Below are positions 25,758 through 32,365 of a DNA stretch of 64,000 nucleotides, in pieces (position 1 is the first letter of the stretch; each line of letters opens with the position of its first letter). Source of the DNA: Alteripontixanthobacter muriae (GTDB lineage: Bacteria > Pseudomonadota > Alphaproteobacteria > Sphingomonadales > Sphingomonadaceae); contig NZ_JAAFZT010000004.1 of the NCBI RefSeq assembly GCF_013336795.1, forward strand, positions 17,174-81,173, given 5' to 3'. The notes beneath the pieces were generated by a model that had not been told where the DNA came from, made no database searches, and was given only the letters and a program-made list of their open reading frames with translations. Both the position numbers and the translations under genes were made by a program.

Positions 25758-26555
25758 ATGAGCAACGAAATTGAAAAGTTGAGCGGCTTCGTCGTCGTCA
25801 CCGGGGCCTCAAGCGGCATTGGTCTGGAACTTGCCAGACTGGCGGCGAAGGACGGGTGCGACCTGCTCCTCGTCGCCGACCGCGACCTGTCAGCAGGCAA
25901 GGCCGCCTGCGAAGCTGCAGGAGCGAAATCGGTCCGCACGGTGGAGTGCGATCTTGCGACGCAGAGCGGCGTCGACGATGTGATGAAGGCAATTGACGTT
26001 ACGCAGGTCGACGCGTTGATCGCCAATGCGGGGCATGGGCAGGGCCATGCCTTCTTCGATCAGGAATGGCACGAAATCGCTCATGTGATCGACACGAACG
26101 TCAAGGGCACGGTGTCACTGGTTCACAAGATCGGCAAGCGCATGCGCGACCGGAACGCGGGCCGGATCCTGGTCACCGGCTCGGTCGCAGGGCACATGCC
26201 CGGCCCGTACCAGCTCGTCTACAATTCGACCAAGGCATTCATCGACGATTTCTGCGTCGGCCTGCATAATGAATTGAAGGAGACGAATGTCGTCGTGACC
26301 TGCCTGCTTCCGGGCATCACCGATACGAATTTCTTCAAACGTGCCGACATGGAAGACACGCGCGCCGGTCAGTCGGACAGCAAATCGGACCCGGCAGATG
26401 TGGCGAAGGATGGCTACGACGCGCTGCTGGAAGGCGACACCCAGGTCGTCAGCGGCTTCATGAACAAGATACAGACGCAGTTCGCCGACATTCTGCCCGA
26501 CAATGTGGTGGCGGAAATGCACCGCAGGCTGGCAATACCCGGCGGCGGAAAATAA
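25758..26555 (+). CDS. Short-chain dehydrogenase/reductase
   Basis: A 265-residue classical SDR. It shows the nucleotide motif TGASSGIGLELA near residue 16, the NAGHG motif, the catalytic Ser in TGSVAG, and Tyr-Lys in YNSTKAF (YxxxK). The tail GFMNKIQTQFADILP is variable. The preference for NAD or NADP is unclear; the residues after the second strand (VADRDL) with Asp suggest NAD. It begins one base after the dehydrogenase stop and ends the operon, followed by a strong terminator. Confidence 0.88.
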   Translation: MSNEIEKLSGFVVVTGASSGIGLELARLAAKDGCDLLLVADRDLSAGKAACEAAGAKSVRTVECDLATQSGVDDVMKAIDVTQVDALIANAGHGQGHAFFDQEWHEIAHVIDTNVKGTVSLVHKIGKRMRDRNAGRILVTGSVAGHMPGPYQLVYNSTKAFIDDFCVGLHNELKETNVVVTCLLPGITDTNFFKRADMEDTRAGQSDSKSDPADVAKDGYDALLEGDTQVVSGFMNKIQTQFADILPDNVVAEMHRRLAIPGGGK

Positions 26556-26572
26556 GCTAAGCTCAAGCAAAG

Positions 26573-26614
26573 AAAGGACGCGTCCCAAGCCCCATGCTTC
26601 GGACGCGTCCTTTT
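26573..26614. terminator. Bidirectional Rho-independent terminator
   Basis: A 13-bp perfect stem (AAAGGACGCGTCC at 26573-26585 pairing with 26601-26613) with a 15-base loop, followed by T on the plus strand and by a T run on the minus strand. It sits between the stops of the convergent SDR and S1/P1 nuclease genes and can serve both. Confidence 0.9.
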
Positions 26615-26615
26615 G

Positions 26616-27416
26616 TCAGGAGCCCTGGTCGAACAACTCGTCCAGATAAGCCGCCAGCCGGACGCCTCCCTGCTGCAGGCGCTGTTCCGCCGTAGCCAGA
26701 TGCTCGTACTGATACGCATAGCCGAGGTTCGGCATCTCCGCGGTCGCTTCGGGATAGATCGTGTCGCGAATGGCCGTGCTTTCCCCGATCCACACCTGCG
26801 GGTTGGCGTCCCACCAGGCGATGGTTTCCGCCGGGTCGATCTGCCGGCCCAGCCAGTTCGCATATTCGCTGTAGGACAGGTTCTGCCCTTCGATCATCTG
26901 GCTATCCCAGACGGAGTGCAGATTGGTATCGTCGCCGAACCAGCGCACCTTCACATCGTTGCCGCCGCGGTCGTCTCCACTTCCGGCGTGCAGCGGCTGA
27001 TGCACATCACCGACGATATGAACGATGAAGCGCAGGGCGAGCGCCTTGTCCGCCTGCATCGTATTCGGATCACGCACGGTGGCGGAGAACCGTTCCAATG
27101 CGCTCAAGGCGTCGCCTTCGTCCGGGGCGCCGACTTCGGCATAGGTCTTCCCTTCGGGCACGGTGACGTAATGATAGGGCCCTGCCTCCGTCTGCCAGAA
27201 AGTGGCGGGGTTCGACCGCTCCTCATCCGCCCAGGTCGATGCTTCGGCAAGGTCTTCGGCACCGAGGATCGTCTCGATCTCGGCACGGGTTTTCCCGCTG
27301 ATGCGTTCGTCGGCGATCTTGCCGATCACCCGGTGACCCGTCTGGCCCCAGGCCGCGGCTGGCGAGGGCAGGCAGATGGCCATTGCGGCGAGGGCCAAGG
27401 CAGTCTTGTAGATCAT
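26616..27416 (-). CDS. S1/P1-type nuclease, secreted
   Basis: A 266-residue zinc-dependent single-strand nuclease or nucleotidase of the S1/P1 family. The ATG at 27416 has a strong AGGAGG site seven bases before it. A signal peptide (IYKTALALAAMAICLPSPAAA) precedes WGQTGHRVIG: in this family the mature N-terminal Trp itself is a zinc ligand, and the following His is the next one. Further ligands are in YHYVTV, HIVGDVHQPLHAG, DRGGND and NLHSVWDS. It acts in the periplasm or outside the cell, probably scavenging nucleotides and phosphate. Convergent with the stress operon, sharing its terminator. Confidence 0.9.
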   Translation of the reverse strand: MIYKTALALAAMAICLPSPAAAWGQTGHRVIGKIADERISGKTRAEIETILGAEDLAEASTWADEERSNPATFWQTEAGPYHYVTVPEGKTYAEVGAPDEGDALSALERFSATVRDPNTMQADKALALRFIVHIVGDVHQPLHAGSGDDRGGNDVKVRWFGDDTNLHSVWDSQMIEGQNLSYSEYANWLGRQIDPAETIAWWDANPQVWIGESTAIRDTIYPEATAEMPNLGYAYQYEHLATAEQRLQQGGVRLAAYLDELFDQGS

Positions 27417-27536
27417 GTTTCCTCCTGATGCGCAGCCCTTCACACCGCCAGATGACAGCTTGATGGCGCAAGGGCTGGCGTTCGTCCGGTGCTAGCAATC
27501 ACACGGTGGCAAAAATCAAGTCGCGATGATCATCGT

Positions 27537-28286
27537 TCAGGCAAATGCCTTCGCGCCCATCCAGAGGGCCATGCCGACCATGATGAGATTTTCGGTCAGC
27601 GAAACGAAGCCGAGCGGGACATTGTTGTTGCCCCCCACGCAGGCGCATTTCAGCTCGCGCTTCTCGACATAAACGGCCTTGTAGACGCTGAAGGCGCCAA
27701 TTGTGCCGATGAACAGCGCGACCGGTACGGAAATGATCGGCAGGGCATGCGCGGTCATCAACACGCCGGCCAAACCTTCAGCGAAGGGATAGATGAAACT
27801 GTAGGGCACCCAGCGCCGGGCGAGCAGATCGTAATTGAGGAACATGGTCGAAAAGGCGCGAACATCCTGCAATTTCTGCAGGGCCAGCAGGCACATGGAA
27901 ATGCTGACAAACCATTCCGCCGCCCGCAGGGTGAGCAGTTCGCCGAAAGAGGACCAGCTTACCGCCAGGGCGATCAGCGCCGCCATGACGAAAATGGCGA
28001 TCACCGGGCGATAGCTGGCCGCGTCCTCCTGCTGCACGGCCTTGCCCAGATAGGCGCGCAGATCGTCATAGCCGCCGATGCGCTCACCCTTGATGAAGGT
28101 TTGCGGCGTGGTCTTCACGTCATGCTGGGCCTTGAAAGCGTCGGTTTCCTCGCGCGTTTCCAGATGGTGATCTTCTACGCGGAAGCCTTCTCGCTTCAGC
28201 AGATCGACGGTTTTCAGTCCATAGGGACAAATGTGTCCCGGCATGACCATGCGGTGCACGACCGCGACCTTCCCGTTGTTGCTCAT
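27537..28286 (-). CDS. Glutaredoxin-MauE/DoxX fusion membrane protein
   Basis: A 249-residue fusion. Residues 1-85 form a glutaredoxin-like domain with a monothiol-type site CPYG in GHICPYGLK, a cis-Pro segment TTPQTFIKG and GGYDDL. Residues 90-249 form a MauE/DoxX-like four-helix membrane domain ending with a CACVGG motif, the periplasmic or membrane cysteine pair typical of MauE proteins, which help disulfide or redox maturation of exported proteins. The start overlaps the csoR stop as ATGA; a longer frame runs antisense-like through csoR. Location in a copper locus suggests a redox role in protecting or maturing copper-exposed proteins; this is inference. Confidence 0.82.
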   Translation of the reverse strand: MSNNGKVAVVHRMVMPGHICPYGLKTVDLLKREGFRVEDHHLETREETDAFKAQHDVKTTPQTFIKGERIGGYDDLRAYLGKAVQQEDAASYRPVIAIFVMAALIALAVSWSSFGELLTLRAAEWFVSISMCLLALQKLQDVRAFSTMFLNYDLLARRWVPYSFIYPFAEGLAGVLMTAHALPIISVPVALFIGTIGAFSVYKAVYVEKRELKCACVGGNNNVPLGFVSLTENLIMVGMALWMGAKAFA

Positions 28287-28582
28287 CGTTTTGCCTTTTC
28301 GAACAGTTCGACAAGTTCGCCGAATTTCTCGCGCTGCTGTGCGGCATCGCCGCTGGCGATCGCTTCGGCGACGCAGCAGGCGGCATGATCCTTCAGGATT
28401 TCGGTCTCGGCACGCCCCAGCGCGGCCTTGACCGCCTGGATCTGGGTGAGGATGTCGATGCAATAGCGATCTTCCTCGACCATCTTTGCAACTCCGCGGA
28501 CCTGTCCCTCGATCCGGCTGAGGCGGTTCAGAATGGCGGGTCGCCTCTTTACCTGATGTCCGTCCGGCTGATCCATCGTCAT
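28283..28582 (-). CDS. csoR: CsoR-type copper-sensing repressor
   Basis: A 99-residue all-helical repressor of the CsoR/RcnR/FrmR family. The Cu(I) ligand set of CsoR is preserved: Cys in DRYCIDIL, and His and Cys spaced by four in DHAACC. RcnR (His, Cys, His, His) and FrmR patterns are absent. The N-terminal LNRLSRIEGQVRGVAKMVEED is the family signature. The start is the ATG at 28582 (28576 is an alternative). It is divergent from copA, with an operator-like palindrome in between, and translationally coupled to the glutaredoxin-MauE gene. It probably represses both units and releases DNA on binding Cu(I). Confidence 0.88.
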   Translation of the reverse strand: MTMDQPDGHQVKRRPAILNRLSRIEGQVRGVAKMVEEDRYCIDILTQIQAVKAALGRAETEILKDHAACCVAEAIASGDAAQQREKFGELVELFEKAKR

Positions 28583-28594
28583 GCTCCGCTTGAA

Positions 28595-28611
28595 ATACCT
28601 TATGGGGGTAT
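28595..28611. promoter_or_regulatory. CsoR-type operator between csoR and copA
   Basis: The palindrome ATACCTTATGGGGGTAT (half sites ATACC and GGTAT around a G-rich core) matches the pattern of CsoR/RcnR-family operators. It lies 13 bases upstream of the csoR start and 32 bases upstream of the copA start, a good position to control both directions. Confidence 0.72.
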
Positions 28612-28642
28612 ATAGATGCGGCGGTGAAGGAGTTTCAACCCC

Positions 28643-30481
28643 GTGATCGATACGAATATTTCGAGACGCAATCTCATCAGGGCTGGCGCGCTTGCGTCGG
28701 GTGCGTTTGCCATGCCGGCATGGGCACGGGGCGGCGATCTGCATGGTGCGCATCTGCGGCAGGGATTCGACCAGGTAACCGGCCCCGGCATCGACCTGAC
28801 GGTTGAGGCGGGAATGCAGATGGTGGAGGGGCGCCGTGGGCATGGTATCGCGGTGAACGGCAGCGTACCGGGACCGCTGCTGCGCCTGAAGGAGGGAACC
28901 AATGTCCGCCTCGCGGTGCATAACAGGCTGAACGAGGACACCTCGGTCCATTGGCACGGCCTGTTGCTGCCGTTTCATCTGGACGGGGTTCCCGGTGTCA
29001 GCTTTCCCGGCATTCCACCGGGCAAGAGCTTCGTCGCCGAATTTCCGGTCAGGCAGTCCGGCACCTATTGGTGGCACAGCCATTCCAATCTGCAGGAACA
29101 GGCGGGTCACTACGGTCCCATCGTCGTCGATCCGGCGGGGCCGGACCCGGTGGCTGCCGATCGGGACTATGTTCTGCTGCTGAGCGAATTCACGCCTTTG
29201 CATCCGCATGTGATCATGAAGAAGCTGAAGCAGGGCGAAGGGTACTTCAACTACCAGCAGCGCACCGTGACCGACGATTACCCGCTTTCGGCCGAAGACC
29301 GCCGCATGTGGGCGAAGATGCGCATGATGCCGACCGATATTCTGGACGTCACGGGCGCGACATACACATATCTGGCAAATGGCCACGGACCGGCGGAAGG
29401 CCTTGAATATCTGTTCAGGCCGGGTGAACGGGTGCGCCTCCGCGTCATCAATGGCAGCGCGATGAGCTTCTTCAACGTGCGCATTCCGGGGCTGAAATTC
29501 CACATCGTGGCGGCCGACGGTCAGAATGTCCGACCGGTCGAGGTCGAGGAGTTCCAGATCGCCGCCGCCGAAACCTACGATCTGGTCGTCGAGCCTACGG
29601 GCGAGGCGCATACTATCGTCGCCGAGAGTATGGACCGGTCCGGAATGGCCGTCGCCACCCTGGCCAGCCGGCCGGGCGCGAGGGCTGCAGTGCCCGCGCT
29701 AAGAGATACGCCTCTGCTGACCATGGCCGATATGGGCATGAACCATGACAACATGGACCACGGCTCTGCGGGCGCGGGTTCCGGAGGGCATGCCGGAATG
29801 AACCACGGAGCAATGGACCACGCCGCGATGGGCCATTCCGGGCATGCCGGTCACGGACCTGCCAACGCGCCTGCCGCAGCCGGTTCCGCCACAGCGGCTG
29901 CGATGGACATGGGCGACATGTCGATGCGCGACACCTCTTTGCTCCCGCCGGATGTGAAGGTCGGGCCCGGTATCGACATGGTTGCCATGGCCCCTGCCGA
30001 TCGCATGAGCGACCCCGGCATCGGGCTGAGCGAGGTGCCGCACCGCACGCTCGCCTATACCGATCTGGTTGCGCTGGCTCCGAACAGGGATCTGCGCCCG
30101 CCCTCCCGCGAAATGGAAATCCACCTCACCGGGAATATGGAACGCTACATGTGGTCCTTCGACGGGGAGAAATTCTCCGCAGTCAGCGACGAGCCGATCC
30201 GCTTCGCTTTCAACGAGAGAGTCAGGGTGAGGCTGGTGAACGACACGATGATGGCGCATCCGATCCATCTTCACGGGCATTTCTTCGAACTGGTGAATGG
30301 CGCTGCGCCGGGCCATCAGCCGTTGAAGCACACACTGGTGGTGCAGCCCGGCGGAAGCGCCACGTTCGACCTGACCGCTGACGAACCCGGCGACTGGGCA
30401 TTCCACTGCCACCTGCTGTACCACATGCATTCCGGCATGTTCCAGATCGTCTCGGTCGACTTTCCGGAGCATGTATCGTGA
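28643..30481 (+). CDS. copA: Copper resistance multicopper oxidase CopA
   Basis: A 612-residue periplasmic copper oxidase starting with GTG. A Tat signal (SRRNLIRAGALASG) directs folded export. The multicopper oxidase copper sites are complete: HWHGLLLPF, WWHSHSNLQEQAG, HPIHLHGHFFEL and HCHLLYHMHSGM (type 1 Cys-His with Met axial). A Met/His-rich insert between residues about 355 and 420 (MNHDNMDHG, GMNHGAMDHAAMGH) is the copper-binding insert of CopA proteins. It oxidises Cu(I) to the less toxic Cu(II). Overlaps copB as GTGA and is divergent from csoR. Confidence 0.93.
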   Translation: MIDTNISRRNLIRAGALASGAFAMPAWARGGDLHGAHLRQGFDQVTGPGIDLTVEAGMQMVEGRRGHGIAVNGSVPGPLLRLKEGTNVRLAVHNRLNEDTSVHWHGLLLPFHLDGVPGVSFPGIPPGKSFVAEFPVRQSGTYWWHSHSNLQEQAGHYGPIVVDPAGPDPVAADRDYVLLLSEFTPLHPHVIMKKLKQGEGYFNYQQRTVTDDYPLSAEDRRMWAKMRMMPTDILDVTGATYTYLANGHGPAEGLEYLFRPGERVRLRVINGSAMSFFNVRIPGLKFHIVAADGQNVRPVEVEEFQIAAAETYDLVVEPTGEAHTIVAESMDRSGMAVATLASRPGARAAVPALRDTPLLTMADMGMNHDNMDHGSAGAGSGGHAGMNHGAMDHAAMGHSGHAGHGPANAPAAAGSATAAAMDMGDMSMRDTSLLPPDVKVGPGIDMVAMAPADRMSDPGIGLSEVPHRTLAYTDLVALAPNRDLRPPSREMEIHLTGNMERYMWSFDGEKFSAVSDEPIRFAFNERVRVRLVNDTMMAHPIHLHGHFFELVNGAAPGHQPLKHTLVVQPGGSATFDLTADEPGDWAFHCHLLYHMHSGMFQIVSVDFPEHVS

Positions 30482-31503
30482 GGAATCTCGTTCTCGTCCT
30501 GATGATGGGAGCCGCCACGCCAGCTATGGCCCAGCACGCCGAACATACCATGCCGGCGGACGAGCAGCCGGCGACAAGTGCCGAGGCTCCGCATCAGGAG
30601 CATGAAAGTCACACACTTGCAGATCACGCCAACCACTCGGAAACGCATCACGACCAAGCGGCCGTTGAGGCGGCTCCAAAGCCGGTCGACCACAGCCAGA
30701 TGGACCACAGCCAGATGGGCTACAGCCGAATGGGGCACAGGCCGCACCATACGCAGCCATCGCTAGAACCGTCTTCGCCGCTTCGTGGGGTTGGTCCGGC
30801 CCGCGCTGCCGATGCCATCTGGGGTGCCGAGGCGATGCAGGCGTCCCGCGAGGCGCTTGCACGCGACCATGGGGCGATGACCATGTTCTGGCTTCAGGGC
30901 GACCGCGTCGAATATCGCGCGAGGCAGGGCCGCGACGGCTATTTGTGGGATGTGCAGGGCTATTACGGTAGTGATCTCGACAAACTCTGGTTCAAATCCG
31001 AGGGCGAGGGGGCTTTTGGCGAAGAGATCGAGAGCGCCGAAGTGCAGGCGTTATGGAGCCATGCGATCAGCCCATGGTTCGACCTGCAAACCGGCTTGCG
31101 GCAGGATCTTGCGCCAATCGATCGGACCTACGCCGTTATTGGCGTGCAGGGCCTCGCGCCTTACCTGTTCGAATTGGATGCCGCTGCCTTTCTATCGGGC
31201 CGGGGCGACCTGACGGGCAGGGTGGAGGCCGAACTCGACCAGCGCATCACCCAGCGCCTCAGCCTGCAACCGCGTGCAGAGTTGGAACTGGCTGCACAGG
31301 ACGTTCCCGAACTCGGCATCGGGGCGGGGCTGGACAGCGCTGAACTCGGCCTGCGGCTCCGCTACGAGATCGCGAGAGAATTCGCGCCTTATGTCGGGGT
31401 CGAACAGGAATGGAAGCTCGGTCGCAGCGCGGATTACGCGCGCCAGGAAGGCGAAGATCGAAGCGTGACGAGCATGGTCGTGGGAGTTCGCTTCTGGTTC
31501 TGA
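30478..31503 (+). CDS. copB: Copper resistance outer membrane protein CopB
   Basis: A 341-residue protein starting at a GTG overlapping the copA stop. A signal peptide (RNLVLVLMMGAATPAMAQ) precedes a His/Met-rich segment (HAEHTMP, HQEHESH, DHSQMDHSQMG) to about residue 85, then a beta-barrel domain of the CopB family (AADAIWGAEAMQASREAL, WDVQGYYGSDLDKLW, GVGVEQEW-like, final GVRFWF ending in an aromatic). CopB proteins are outer-membrane partners of CopA in copper tolerance. The His/Met segment likely binds copper in the periplasm. Confidence 0.9.
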   Translation: MRNLVLVLMMGAATPAMAQHAEHTMPADEQPATSAEAPHQEHESHTLADHANHSETHHDQAAVEAAPKPVDHSQMDHSQMGYSRMGHRPHHTQPSLEPSSPLRGVGPARAADAIWGAEAMQASREALARDHGAMTMFWLQGDRVEYRARQGRDGYLWDVQGYYGSDLDKLWFKSEGEGAFGEEIESAEVQALWSHAISPWFDLQTGLRQDLAPIDRTYAVIGVQGLAPYLFELDAAAFLSGRGDLTGRVEAELDQRITQRLSLQPRAELELAAQDVPELGIGAGLDSAELGLRLRYEIAREFAPYVGVEQEWKLGRSADYARQEGEDRSVTSMVVGVRFWF

Positions 31504-31630
31504 CGGTCGGGATAGCAGCCTGACACTTCCTTCAGTGAAAACTCTTCGGCAATCGTGTCAGAAACGGCGGTAATCGTCACAATCGTTTCACATGCATGTT
31601 GCAATTCAGGCCGGAAAAGGATTTCGGCCG

Positions 31631-32308
31631 ATGAAATGTGTGACGATATTGACGACAGACCCGCTGGGCGAAACGGCGGAGGACTTCCTGTCGGATGATT
31701 GCCGCTTCACCTTCGGACGGTTACGCGCAGATGTTCCGCAGCGCCTTTTCGACGGACCCGTCTGGACTTTCATCGACTGGCTGACTCCCGAACTATCCGG
31801 CCTCGAACTCTGCCGCCGGCTGCGTGCGGATGGAAGGACGGCGGAGGTGCATGTCACCATGGTCCTGGAGAATGGCGACATCGACGACCGGCGCCGTGCG
31901 ATGGCTGCAGGTGCGGACGATTACATGGTGGGGCCGATCGACCGCAACACGGTACTCGACCGGGTTCTGGCGTGCGAGAATGGAGAGAGGGCGCAGAGGC
32001 CGGGTAATCTGGTATCGCTCGGCGATCTCGTCATCGATGTGGATACGATGCGGGTGAAATGGCACGATAGGCCCGTGGCGCTTCGGCCCAACGAACTGCG
32101 CCTGCTGCGCTTCATGATGGAAAACCCCGACCGGCTGCTGTCGCGTCAGGATCTGATTTCCGGACTCGGCAAGGATGAACAGCATATCGACGAACGCAGC
32201 GTCGATGTCTGGGTCGGACGGCTGCGGCGGGCCTTGAAACAGGCTGGCGCGGGCAATTTGCTGCGCACCATTCGATCGCGCGGCTATGTGCTTGATTCAC
32301 CCGACTGA
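31631..32308 (+). CDS. OmpR/PhoB-type response regulator with atypical receiver
   Basis: I choose the ATG at 31631, with AGGA 11 bases upstream; an in-frame ATG at 31592 would add 13 residues. The 225-residue protein has a receiver domain (1-118) and a PhoB-like winged helix (125-225; LRPNELRLLRFMMENPDRLLSR, DERSVDVWVGRLRRAL, IRSRGYVLD). The acceptor Asp49 is present (FIDWLTPE), but the conserved Lys of the receiver is Gly101 (MVGPID), the switch Thr/Ser is replaced (VTMVLENG), and only one of the two N-terminal acidic residues remains. Phosphorylation-dependent switching is doubtful. No kinase is adjacent. It lies convergent with the TonB receptor gene that it may regulate. Confidence 0.8.
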   Translation: MKCVTILTTDPLGETAEDFLSDDCRFTFGRLRADVPQRLFDGPVWTFIDWLTPELSGLELCRRLRADGRTAEVHVTMVLENGDIDDRRRAMAAGADDYMVGPIDRNTVLDRVLACENGERAQRPGNLVSLGDLVIDVDTMRVKWHDRPVALRPNELRLLRFMMENPDRLLSRQDLISGLGKDEQHIDERSVDVWVGRLRRALKQAGAGNLLRTIRSRGYVLDSPD

Positions 32309-32313
32309 GCAGG

Positions 32314-32343
32314 TCTGACGGGCCGCTCGTCGCGACCGTCAGA
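32314..32343. terminator. Hairpin between convergent regulator and TonB receptor
   Basis: An 8-bp perfect stem (TCTGACGG at 32314-32321 with CCGTCAGA at 32336-32343) and 14-base loop lies right after the regulator stop and before the receptor stop. It may terminate both. There is no strong T run, so Rho-independent action is uncertain. Confidence 0.5.
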
Positions 32344-32365
32344 CTTGCTGTAATCTTCGGGCGTG

